A DNA stretch of 64,000 nt from Roseiarcus sp963842835. Its GTDB lineage: Bacteria > Pseudomonadota > Alphaproteobacteria > Rhizobiales > Beijerinckiaceae. Of the stretch, positions 35,115-43,956 are shown one piece after another; position 1 is the first letter of the stretch, and each line of letters begins with the position of its first letter. The stretch lies in the NCBI GenBank assembly GCA_963842835.1, contig CAWJIB010000003.1, positions 366,584 to 430,583 of the forward strand, written 5' to 3'. The notes under the pieces are model-generated. The model was given only the letters and a program-made list of their open reading frames with translations, made no database searches and was not told the origin of the DNA. A program made the translations under genes and the position numbers.

Positions 35115-36344
35115 TTAGATGATTCGCGCCGCGAGCAACTGTTTGACTTGACGGTATTGCGCGCGCGCGATCGGAATGTTGCGCTGCACAGGAGAACCCA
35201 GTTCGGCGACGCCATTTTCCCCGGCGCGCCGCAAGCTGACGACCCTGTCGATGGCGACGATGTAACTTCGGTGAACCCGAATGAAGCGCTTCGGATCGAG
35301 CCTCGCCTCCACGGCGCTGATGGACAAATTGCAGAACAGCTCCTGCTCGCCATCGTACAAGTAGGTGTAATGGGCGTTGGCCCTGACCGCAAAAATATCC
35401 TTGATCGCGATCTCGCGCCAGCGTCCGTCTTTTTCCACGCGAATCGTTTCGGAGCGGCGCGACTCGCTCTGCGTTCGCGAGTTCGCGTTCGCGGTCGCGG
35501 GCGGCGCATCGACCGCGTTCAGGGTCGAAGCATACGATACGTCATAAGGGAAAGCGCCGACCGGGCTTGTGCGCAAGACAGGCGCCGTCTCGAACAAAGC
35601 GCCGGGGTTGGTCGACCGCCCCCTCGCACGGGGCTCGTCGGGCACGAGCGAAAGCAAGAAGGCGCCGGAGACTCCAAAGGCGATCATCGTCGTCAGCAAC
35701 GCCAGCGTATTGCGCGACAAGGCGGAATCGGCGGCGACGAAACGCGAGACGTCGAAACACAGCGGGTCCAGCCGCATGCCCGCCATCGCGGTATAGTGCA
35801 TCCCGGAGATCGCCAATCCCAGGACGATCGCCGCCCCGAGCATGCGCAGGCGCGTCGCGCGTTTGTCCAGGGACCACAACGCAATCGCGCTGGCGACGAT
35901 GGAGATCGCGACGGAGGAGACGACGAAAGGCGGTTCCTGGTAGGTCGGCCCGGCCAGATGAACCGCCGACATCCCGACATAGTGCATGAAGCTGATGCCA
36001 AGGCCCATGCCCACGGCGCCGCCGCCGATGCACAGGGCGCGTGATCCGTCGGCATGGGCGACATAGACGCCAATCCCGACGACGATGACGCATATTAAAA
36101 AGGACACAAGGGTCGGCAGCACGAGATAGTCGATCGCTGAGGGAAATTCCGCCGCGAGCATGCCGACGAAATGCATCGACCAGACGCCGGTCGCGAGCGT
36201 CAATGAGGAGCCCGCCAAGAGAAATCGCCGATGCCCGCCCTCGGCCCCGTCCAAGCCTCGCGCCAGCGAAAGCCCGACGAAACTGCCCTGGATTGCCATA
36301 GCGATCGACAACACGACAAGCCAGGGCTCGTGTGGAACCATCAT
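35115..36344 (-). CDS. MHYT-LytTR membrane regulator (CoxC/CoxH-like)
   Basis: A 409-aa protein with an N-terminal MHYT domain of about seven transmembrane helices and a C-terminal LytTR DNA-binding domain. The MHYT signatures are SMHFVGM, SFMHYVGM and GMHYTAMAG, which are thought to bind copper or sense a diatomic gas. LytTR covers about residues 305-405 and includes RFIRVHRSYIVAIDRV. The same architecture defines CoxC and CoxH of the A. carboxidovorans cox cluster, so this is the likely CO-responsive activator of the adjacent coxMSL genes. ATG 36344 is preceded by GGGAGGAAAAA; a second ATG follows immediately and is equally possible. I cannot tell CoxC from CoxH by sequence alone. Confidence 0.88.
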   Translation of the reverse strand: MMVPHEPWLVVLSIAMAIQGSFVGLSLARGLDGAEGGHRRFLLAGSSLTLATGVWSMHFVGMLAAEFPSAIDYLVLPTLVSFLICVIVVGIGVYVAHADGSRALCIGGGAVGMGLGISFMHYVGMSAVHLAGPTYQEPPFVVSSVAISIVASAIALWSLDKRATRLRMLGAAIVLGLAISGMHYTAMAGMRLDPLCFDVSRFVAADSALSRNTLALLTTMIAFGVSGAFLLSLVPDEPRARGRSTNPGALFETAPVLRTSPVGAFPYDVSYASTLNAVDAPPATANANSRTQSESRRSETIRVEKDGRWREIAIKDIFAVRANAHYTYLYDGEQELFCNLSISAVEARLDPKRFIRVHRSYIVAIDRVVSLRRAGENGVAELGSPVQRNIPIARAQYRQVKQLLAARII

Positions 36345-37764
36345 TTTTTCCTCCCGCACGGCGTTCCCGCCATGACGGCGTTAACGCCATTAGAATAAGT
36401 CTAAGCTCGAGACCGCATTCCGGCAACTGCGTTGGCGTCGGGCGTCGCCGGCGCGGCTAGAGAGCTGGCCTCACGAATCCGAACAACGCGATAGGCGGAT
36501 TTCCCGTCTGACGGCGGGGAGATCGTCGAGGATCAGGAGAGACCGCGACCAGGCGAGCGCGAGGGAACCGCACAGCGGCTTTCGAGGCGAAGGAGCCGGC
36601 GGCGGTCATCAAGGGCGAGAAGACGTCGAGGGAATTGGCGCAGCTTTTTGATGGGCGTGGGAGCCCGATCACGCCTCGGATGCGAGCCTGATCGGGCTTG
36701 GCCCGTCCTCCGCCACATCCCAGACGCGGCGAGACCCGACCCGAGAGAACAGACGGGGCGCCGCTTATCCATTCCTCTGCGGAAATCTGTTCGGACGAGC
36801 CGAACAGGCGCTGTCGGGATCGCCAGCATGAAGGTGAACGATATGCGGGATGCCGATTTCCGCTTGGATCGAACGGTTCGAATACCCCATCGAAACATTC
36901 GTCCAGTGTCTATAGCGCCGCGCCGCCGGAAATTAATCATTTCTTCATAACTGGCCCATAATCTACCGCACGTACAGATCGGCTTTCTGCCGCCACGCGA
37001 GGCCGCTCTGTTCGAATGTGACGTATGCCGTACAGAAACTATTGAAAATAGTCGTCATATACTAATATTTCAAATGACGTGTCGATCCGGTTTAGCGCAG
37101 CTGCCGGTCGAGGGCATGACGCCGTACGTTCATCCCGGTTTCAATCCGGATTCACCTTTCCATCAGTGAATCTTGTGCGCAGGCCGTCGGCTTGCGGCGG
37201 GAGTTCCGCGTGGACCGCGCGGAGCCGTGGGGCTGTCTAATGTTCAACCGGTTGAAACTGCGTCGAAGATGGTCGCCCTGGATATCCCGCCAATTGGGGG
37301 CGTCGTGGAATCGAGTTTGGGAAGCGCCGAATCGACGGGGTTCGGTTTGCGAATGCGCGCTGGCGGGAAGGCGGCCGGCGGGCGTGGCTGAGGCTCTGGC
37401 CGCCAACCGTTTCGGGCGTGCCGCGGATCCCGTTCAATGCGCTCTTTTCCGCCGTGCGGGCGCCATTTGGCGCCGCCAGCTTTGCGCAAGCCCGGATCGC
37501 TACCGAAATTTGACCGCAATTGGGTTCCCGGACCGAGCGGCGGGATTGAGGGCGCGGCGGCGGCCGCGAACGCGCTTGAAAATATTCTATCGCGTCGAGG
37601 AAGACGGGCCGACGCGCGCGGGGGTGCGCGTTTCCGCTTTGTCGACGTGATCAAGTCATCGACGAATACTGAACCCTGTCGACGAACCCACCTTCGTCAA
37701 GCCCACCAACGGCCGGCATTCAATTGAGCGAAATTCGCGCCGCATCCGATCCGGAGATAGTCGA
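36345..37764. other. 1.4-kb gap without a convincing gene
   Basis: Short open frames occur in all phases, but none has a ribosome-binding site plus recognisable protein features. Base composition changes inside the gap: about 36900-37085 is visibly richer in A/T than the flanks. It includes a perfect 15-bp hairpin (37038-37052) and several TGACG/CGTCA words. The gap separates the cox cluster from the repeat-protein locus and might hold regulatory DNA, a small RNA, or decayed genes. Confidence 0.45.
37038..37052. repeat. Palindrome in AT-rich gap
   Basis: ACTATT-GAA-AATAGT, perfect 6-bp arms around a 3-nt loop. It is embedded in an A/T-rich stretch and flanked on both sides by TGACG (37019) and CGTCA (37053). 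It may be an operator or a hairpin; its function is unknown. Confidence 0.4.
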
Positions 37765-40700
37765 ATGACTTCAATCATTGGCTCGCTGACAGCCCAACAG
37801 ATTTCCACTTTGTCGACAACCGTGATTTCGAATCTCACGACGACAGACGTTGGCGCTCTGACGGCCACCCAGATCGGAGCTCTGAGCGGAACTCAGATCA
37901 ACAGCTTGAACACGACCGATTTGCACGCGTTGCGAGCGACGGACCAGATCACCGGCTTTTCGACGCAGGCGATGCCGAGCTTGTCGATCGGCGTGCTTCT
38001 CGCGTTATCGACGGCGCAGGTCGAGGCCTTTAACACTTCTCAAATTGACGCGCTGACGGCAACTCAGCTCAACGACTTGACGACGACTGATCTTGCGGCG
38101 GTTCTCGGCTCGCTGTCTGCGACGCAGATCGGCGGCCTGACGAGCACGACGCTGGGCGCTCTGACGACGACGCAGGTCGGCGCTCTGACGGCGACGCAGG
38201 TGCACGGTCTGACGACGGCGCAGCTCAACGGGCTTTCGACGGCTAATCTTGACGCCTTGACCGTCGCCGACCTCACGACCACGCAAGTGGCCGGCTTGAC
38301 CGCGACCTCGATCGGCAACCTGACGACGACGCAGGTCGCCGGCCTGTCGGTGACGCAGTTTGACGCGCTGACGGGGGCCCAACTCAATAGCCTGATACCG
38401 GACTTTGCTACCCAGCTGTCGGGCTACGCTACGGTGACCGCTAGCGTGCTGACGGCGACGCAGATCGGCGGCCTGGCGAGCGCGATCCTGGACAATATTC
38501 CGCTCAGCGGTCTGACGGCGACGCAGGTGCACGGCCTGACGACGACGCAGCTCAACGGGCTTTCGACCGCGTCGCTTGACGCTTTGACCGTCGCCGACCT
38601 GACGACCACGCAAGTGGCCGGCCTGGCGACGACCTCGATCGGCAACCTGACGGCGACGCAAGTCGGCGCCTTGAACACCTCGCAGATCGGCGCGCTGACG
38701 GCGGGCCAGCTCAACACGCTGACGACGACCGAGCTTGCGGGGGCGCTTGGCTCGCTGTCCGCGACGCAGATCGGCGGCCTGACGAGCACGACGCTGGGCG
38801 CCCTGACGACGACGCAGGTCGGCGCTCTGACGGCGACGCAGGTGCACGGCCTGACGACGGCGCAGCTCAATGGGCTTTCGACGGCTAATCTTGACGCCTT
38901 GACCGTCGCCGACCTGACGACCACGCAAGTGGCCGGCCTGACGACGACCTCGATCGGCAACCTGACGGCGACGCAAGTCGGCGCCTTGAACACCTCGCAG
39001 ATCGGCGCGCTGACGGCGGGCCAGCTCAACACGCTGACGACGACCGAGCTTGCGGGGGCGCTTGGCTCGCTGTCCGCGACGCAGATCGGCGGCCTGACGA
39101 GCACGACGCTGGGCGCCCTGACGACGACGCAGGTCGGCGCTCTGACGGCGACGCAGGTGCACGGCCTGACGACGGCGCAGCTCAATGGGCTTTCGACGGC
39201 TAATCTTGACGCCTTGACCGTCGCCGACCTGACGACGACGCAAGTGGCCGGCCTGACGACGACCTCGATCGGCAACCTGACGGCGACGCAAGTCGGCGCC
39301 TTGAACACCTCGCAGATCGGCGCGCTGACGGCGGGCCAGCTCAACACGCTGACGACGACCGAGCTTGCGGGGGCGCTTGGCTCGCTGTCCGCGACGCAGA
39401 TCGGCGGCCTGACGAGCACGACGCTGGGCGCCCTGACGACGACGCAGGTCGGCGCTCTGACGGCGACGCAGGTGCACGGTCTGACGACGGCGCAGCTCAA
39501 CGGGCTTTCGACGGCTAATCTTGACGCCTTGACCGTCGCCGACCTGACGACGACGCAAGTGGCCGGCCTGACGACGACCTCGATCGGCAACCTGACGGCG
39601 ACGCAAGTCGGCGCCTTGAACACCTCGCAGATCGGCGCGCTGACGGCGGGCCAACTCAACACGCTGACGACGACCGAGCTTGCGGGGGCGCTTGGCTCGC
39701 TGTCCGCGACGCAGATCGGCGGCCTGACGAGCACGACGCTGGGCGCCCTGACGACGACGCAGGTCGGCGCTCTGACGGCGACGCAGGTGCACGGCCTGAC
39801 GACGGCGCAGCTCAATGGGCTTTCGACGGCTAATCTTGACGCCTTGACCGTCGCCGACCTGACGACGACGCAAGTGGCCGGCCTGACGACGACCTCGATC
39901 GGCAACCTGACGGCGACGCAAGTCGGCGCCTTGAACACCTCGCAGATCGGCGCGCTGACGGCGGGCCAACTCAACACGCTGACGACGACCGAGCTTGCGG
40001 GGGCGCTTGGCTCGCTGTCCGCGACGCAGATCGGCGGCCTGACGAGCACGACGCTGGGCGCCCTGACGACGACGCAGGTCGGCGCTCTGACGGCGACGCA
40101 GGTGCACGGCCTGACGACGGCGCAGCTCAATGGGCTTTCGACGGCTAATCTTGACGCCTTGACCGTCGCCGACCTGACGACGACGCAAGTGGCCGGCCTG
40201 ACGACGACCTCGATCGGCAACCTGACGGCGACGCAAGTCGGCGCCTTGAACACCTCGCAGATCGGCGCGCTGACGGCGGGCCAGCTCAACACGCTGACGA
40301 CGACCGAGCTTGCGGGGGCGCTTGGCTCGCTGTCCGCGACGCAGATCGGCGGCCTGACGAGCACGACGCTGGGCGCCCTGACGACGACGCAGGTCGGCGC
40401 TCTGACGGCGACGCAGGTGCACGGCCTGACGACGACGCAGCTCAACGGGCTTTCGACCGCGTCGCTTGACGCTTTGACCGTCGCCGACCTGACGACCACG
40501 CAAGTGGCCGGCCTGGCGACGACCTCGATCGGCAACCTGACGGCGACGCAAGTCGGCGCCTTGAACACCTCGCAGATCGGCGCGCTGACGGCGGGCCAGC
40601 TCAACACGCTGACGACGACCGAGCTTGCGGGGGCGCTTGGCTCGCTGTCCGCGACGCAGATCGGCGGCCTGACGAGCACGACGCTGGGCGCCCTGACGAC

Positions 40701-41574
40701 GACGCAGGTCGGCGCTCTGACGGCGACGCAGGTGCACGGCCTGACGACGGCGCAGCTCAATGGGCTTTCGACGGCTAATCTTGACGCCTTGACCGTCGCC
40801 GACCTGACGACGACGCAAGTGGCCGGCCTGACGACGACCTCGATCGGCAACCTGACGGCGACGCAAGTCGGCGCCTTGAACACCTCGCAGATCGGCGCGC
40901 TGACGGCGGGCCAGCTCAACACGCTGACGACGACCGAGCTTGCGGGGGCGCTTGGCTCGCTGTCCGCGACGCAGATCGGCGGCCTGACGAGCACGACGCT
41001 GGGCGCCCTGACGACGACGCAGGTCGGCGCTCTGACGGCGACGCAGGTGCACGGCCTGACGACGGCGCAGCTCAATGGGCTTTCGACGGCTAATCTTGAC
41101 GCCTTGACCGTCGCCGACCTGACGACGACGCAAGTGGCCGGCCTGACGACGACCTCGATCGGCAACCTGACGGCGACGCAAGTCGGCGCCTTGAACACCT
41201 CGCAGATCGGCGCGCTGACGGCGGGCCAGCTCAACACGCTGACGACGACCGAGCTTGCGGGGGCGCTTGGCTCGCTGTCCGCGACGCAGATCGGCGGCCT
41301 GACGAGCACGACGCTGGGCGCCCTGACGACGACGCAGGTCGGCGCTCTGACGGCGACGCAGGTGCACGGCCTGACGACGGCGCAGCTCAATGGGCTTTCG
41401 ACGGCTAATCTTGACGCCTTGACCGTCGCCGACCTGACGACCACGCAAGTGGCCGGCCTGACCACGACCTCGATCGCCAGCCTGACGACGACGCAAGGCG
41501 GCGCCTTCACGACGTCTCAAATTCAGGCGCTGTCGTCAGCCCAGCTCGGCGCCCTTCTGGCTCTTACGAGCTAA
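37765..41574 (+). CDS. Giant Thr-rich octapeptide-repeat protein
   Basis: A 1269-aa protein made almost wholly of 8-residue units of the form A/G-L-T-x-T-Q-V/I/L-x (for example GALTTTQV, GALTATQV, HGLTTAQL). No Cys or Trp is visible in the repeats. Thr and Ser make up roughly a third of the residues. Thirteen octads plus one residue form a 105-aa superunit, repeated about ten times. There is no signal peptide or transmembrane segment, so any export would need a leaderless route such as type I secretion. The Thr-x-x-Gln spacing resembles helix N-capping, so short helices or a solenoid are both possible. I do not recognise a named family. GGAG lies 9 nt before the ATG. A SPINDLY-type O-GlcNAc transferase gene follows 137 bp downstream. 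Confidence 0.85.
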   Translation: MTSIIGSLTAQQISTLSTTVISNLTTTDVGALTATQIGALSGTQINSLNTTDLHALRATDQITGFSTQAMPSLSIGVLLALSTAQVEAFNTSQIDALTATQLNDLTTTDLAAVLGSLSATQIGGLTSTTLGALTTTQVGALTATQVHGLTTAQLNGLSTANLDALTVADLTTTQVAGLTATSIGNLTTTQVAGLSVTQFDALTGAQLNSLIPDFATQLSGYATVTASVLTATQIGGLASAILDNIPLSGLTATQVHGLTTTQLNGLSTASLDALTVADLTTTQVAGLATTSIGNLTATQVGALNTSQIGALTAGQLNTLTTTELAGALGSLSATQIGGLTSTTLGALTTTQVGALTATQVHGLTTAQLNGLSTANLDALTVADLTTTQVAGLTTTSIGNLTATQVGALNTSQIGALTAGQLNTLTTTELAGALGSLSATQIGGLTSTTLGALTTTQVGALTATQVHGLTTAQLNGLSTANLDALTVADLTTTQVAGLTTTSIGNLTATQVGALNTSQIGALTAGQLNTLTTTELAGALGSLSATQIGGLTSTTLGALTTTQVGALTATQVHGLTTAQLNGLSTANLDALTVADLTTTQVAGLTTTSIGNLTATQVGALNTSQIGALTAGQLNTLTTTELAGALGSLSATQIGGLTSTTLGALTTTQVGALTATQVHGLTTAQLNGLSTANLDALTVADLTTTQVAGLTTTSIGNLTATQVGALNTSQIGALTAGQLNTLTTTELAGALGSLSATQIGGLTSTTLGALTTTQVGALTATQVHGLTTAQLNGLSTANLDALTVADLTTTQVAGLTTTSIGNLTATQVGALNTSQIGALTAGQLNTLTTTELAGALGSLSATQIGGLTSTTLGALTTTQVGALTATQVHGLTTTQLNGLSTASLDALTVADLTTTQVAGLATTSIGNLTATQVGALNTSQIGALTAGQLNTLTTTELAGALGSLSATQIGGLTSTTLGALTTTQVGALTATQVHGLTTAQLNGLSTANLDALTVADLTTTQVAGLTTTSIGNLTATQVGALNTSQIGALTAGQLNTLTTTELAGALGSLSATQIGGLTSTTLGALTTTQVGALTATQVHGLTTAQLNGLSTANLDALTVADLTTTQVAGLTTTSIGNLTATQVGALNTSQIGALTAGQLNTLTTTELAGALGSLSATQIGGLTSTTLGALTTTQVGALTATQVHGLTTAQLNGLSTANLDALTVADLTTTQVAGLTTTSIASLTTTQGGAFTTSQIQALSSAQLGALLALTS
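38511..41475 (+). repeat. Tandem array of 315-bp repeats inside the repeat-protein gene
   Basis: The word ACGCAGGTGCACGG recurs at 38521, 38836, 39151, 39466, 39781, 40096, 40411, 40726, 41041 and 41356, exactly 315 bp apart. Units differ at only a few positions. A variant unit (…CTTTCGACCGCGTCGCTTG) occurs at 38521 and again at 40411, six periods later, which suggests block duplication or conversion. A less exact copy begins near 38105 with a 327-bp offset. 315 is a multiple of 3, so copy-number change would keep the frame. Confidence 0.95.
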
Positions 41575-41650
41575 TAGAGAACGAGTTTGGGAATGAGTTC
41601 CGATAGAGTCGATCATCAGTTGCGTTTGGCGTGAACGTCTTTGTTTCGCT

Positions 41651-41688
41651 GGCTCGGGGAACTCTGTCCTTGTAGAGTTTTCCGAGCC
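41651..41688. promoter_or_regulatory. Strong stem-loop between repeat gene and glycosyltransferase gene
   Basis: A 15-bp stem (two G-T wobbles) with an 8-nt loop. The left arm begins GGCTCGGGGAACTCT at 41651 and the right arm ends with CCGAGCC at 41688. It lies 77 bp after the repeat-gene stop and 24 bp before the next ATG. No U-run follows, so it may be an mRNA processing or stability element or a partial terminator. Confidence 0.65.
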
Positions 41689-41711
41689 TCAATTGGCAAT
41701 GATTCGATTCG

Positions 41712-43766
41712 ATGGTCCCACTCATGCTGCATGAAGGAAATTCGCACCAGGGCGCCGTCATACAAGCGGCCGATTTTGCAAGTTTCGGTCTTCTGCAAAA
41801 ATGTACGATCGGCCAACTTTTTGATCATGCGGAAAAGCTGCAAGCAAGAGGCGACGCCGCTTCATCGGCTGTTCTCTATAAGAACTGGATCGCGTGTAAC
41901 CCGGGCAGCGAAATGCTGTACGCGGCTTACTATAATTACGGCGTCGCGCTCGATAGATCGGGGGACCGGTTCGGCGCTATAAACGCCACGCGAGAGGCCA
42001 TCCGGCTGAAGCCGGATTTTCACCCGCCTTATATTAATCTCGGCCGCCTGTTGGAGGACTCGGGTCAAGCCCTGGAGGCGGTTCTCCAATGGCAGACCCT
42101 TACGAGCCGACTGCAGGAGATCAATGGGAGCTCCGTCAAGAACAAGCTTCTCGCGCTGCACCAGCTCGGGCGGGTTCTGGAGAGCCACCAGCTGGATGGG
42201 CCCGCCGAGGAAACGCTGAGGCAGTCCCTCGACATCTCCGTCGCTCAGCCCGACATCGCCCAACACTGGATTGCGTTGCGGCTGCGCCAATGCAAATGGC
42301 CAATCATTACAGGATGGGATCCCGAGCAGTCGCGAACTTTGGTCGCCGGGATTTCCCCGCTTTCGCTCGCCAATTTCGTCGACGATCCGATGTTCCTGCT
42401 TGCGAGGGCGTGGAAATACAATAAGCAATTCATCAAGCCGCCGGCGAACCCGCGTTCGATTCAAGTTCATTCTCCGGGACTTAAACCGCAGTCTGGCAAA
42501 CTTCGCATCGGCTACGTGTCCTCGGACCTGCGCGAGCATGCGGTCGGCTTTGCGATGACCGACGTGTTCGAAGAGCACGACCGAGATCATTTTGAAATAT
42601 TCGCCTATTATTGCGGGATTGATCGGGTTGATCCGACGCGACTCAGAATCAAGAACGCCGCTGACCGCTGGACCGAGATAAACGGTTTGAGCGACGAGCA
42701 GGCCGCAGCGAAGATCCGCGAGGACGAGGTGGACATTCTCGTCGATCTGAACGGTTATACGAAGGACGCGCGGACTCGAGTTTTCAGTTTAAGTCCGGCG
42801 CCGATCGTAGTGAATTGGTTCGGGTTCCCGGGAACGATGGGCACGCCTTATCACCACTACATCATAGCGGATGAATATATTATTCCAAAGGGATGCGAGA
42901 TCTACTACTCCGAGAAAGTCGAAAGGCTTTCGTGCTATCAACCTAACGATCGCAAGCGAAAGGTTTCGGCCGACATTCCCGTCCGCTCGGACGAGGGATT
43001 GCCGGAACGAGCATTTGTCTATTGCTGCCTCAACGGCATGCAGAAGATTACGTCGCAAATGTTCGAGCGCTGGATGACGATCCTCGGTCAAGTTCCGGGG
43101 AGCGTGCTTTGGCTTCTGGGCGGCGGCGACGAAACGAATGCTCGCCTCAGGGGCCTGGCGGAACAAAAGGGCGTTTCACCGGAAAGGCTGGTCTTCGCGG
43201 CAAAGAAGCCCAATCCCGAGCATTTGGCGCGTTATGCCCTTGCCGACCTGTTCCTCGACACCTTTCCCTATGGCGCCCATACGACGGCGGCGGACGCGAT
43301 GTGGATGGGCGTGCCCATATTGACCACGCCGGGAACGAGTTTTGCCTCCCGCGTCTGCGCGAGTTTGGCGCACGCTGGCGGGATCGGCGAGTTGGTGTGC
43401 CCGACGCAAGAGGTTTACGTCGCTCGCGCGATCGAACTTGGGCGCAATCCGAAGACAATCTCGGAACTCAAGGAGAGGTTGACGGTTGCGCGGCAATCCT
43501 CTGCGCTGTTCGACACGCCCCGTCTCGTTCGCGAACTGGAAAATTTATATCGCGGAATGTGGGAGGAGTTTCAGGCCGGGCGGCGTCCCGTTCCCGATCT
43601 ATCCAACTTGGATGTCTACCACGAGATCGGGGTGGAGCTGGCGCTCGAAAACGCGTCTCCTTCAACGCAAGACGACTATCGTCTGCTCTATCGCGACAGG
43701 TTGGAGACGCGCAACTGCATAAGTCCGATCAAAGCCGACGCTCGATTGTGGAACGGCGAAGAGTGA
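41712..43766 (+). CDS. SPINDLY-family O-GlcNAc transferase (TPR glycosyltransferase)
   Basis: A 684-aa GT41-type protein. Residues about 35-130 form TPR-like helices (YYNYGVALDRSGDRFGAI, YINLGRLLEDSGQALEAV). The catalytic part begins near residue 255 with LRIGYVSSDLREHAVGF, where the His is the counterpart of the conserved OGT active-site His. It continues with VDLNGYT, WFGFPGTMGTPYHHYIIAD and the nucleotide-sugar-binding segment DTFPYGAHTTAADAMWMGVP. GT41 enzymes attach a sugar, usually GlcNAc, to Ser/Thr of proteins in the cytoplasm. The TPR region is short compared with eukaryotic OGT. ATG 41712 has no good ribosome-binding site; ATG 41724 is an alternative. Codon use is less GC-rich than in neighbours, hinting at horizontal acquisition. 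Confidence 0.9.
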   Translation: MVPLMLHEGNSHQGAVIQAADFASFGLLQKCTIGQLFDHAEKLQARGDAASSAVLYKNWIACNPGSEMLYAAYYNYGVALDRSGDRFGAINATREAIRLKPDFHPPYINLGRLLEDSGQALEAVLQWQTLTSRLQEINGSSVKNKLLALHQLGRVLESHQLDGPAEETLRQSLDISVAQPDIAQHWIALRLRQCKWPIITGWDPEQSRTLVAGISPLSLANFVDDPMFLLARAWKYNKQFIKPPANPRSIQVHSPGLKPQSGKLRIGYVSSDLREHAVGFAMTDVFEEHDRDHFEIFAYYCGIDRVDPTRLRIKNAADRWTEINGLSDEQAAAKIREDEVDILVDLNGYTKDARTRVFSLSPAPIVVNWFGFPGTMGTPYHHYIIADEYIIPKGCEIYYSEKVERLSCYQPNDRKRKVSADIPVRSDEGLPERAFVYCCLNGMQKITSQMFERWMTILGQVPGSVLWLLGGGDETNARLRGLAEQKGVSPERLVFAAKKPNPEHLARYALADLFLDTFPYGAHTTAADAMWMGVPILTTPGTSFASRVCASLAHAGGIGELVCPTQEVYVARAIELGRNPKTISELKERLTVARQSSALFDTPRLVRELENLYRGMWEEFQAGRRPVPDLSNLDVYHEIGVELALENASPSTQDDYRLLYRDRLETRNCISPIKADARLWNGEE

Positions 43767-43890
43767 CGACGCTCTGGTCCCCGCCGACCAAGCGCGGCGG
43801 TTGAGGACGCCGATCGTTTGAGCCGCGCAGTTCAAGGGTCCGGGTGTCGAACATTGCGCTATCGGCCGGGCTTTCCCCCTTTGCAAAAAC

Positions 43891-43917
43891 CGTCGCTCGT
43901 CTTCTGGTCAAGCGACG
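43891..43917. repeat. Inverted repeat downstream of the glycosyltransferase gene
   Basis: CGTCGCT - 13 nt - AGCGACG, perfect 7-bp arms, between the glycosyltransferase gene and the UDP-xylose synthase gene and 39 bp before the latter's ATG. It could form a weak hairpin in the leader of the downstream gene. Possible regulatory site. Confidence 0.35.
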
Positions 43918-43956
43918 ACCCTCTCAACACAGAGCCGAGACACAGGGATATTGCGA

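Noticed and set aside
37192..37650. Possible small protein upstream of the repeat gene
   Set aside because: No good ribosome-binding site, Arg-rich low-information translation, and no known domain.
38511..41475. CRISPR array
   Set aside because: The repeat unit is 315 bp, continuous and coding, with no variable spacers and no cas genes.
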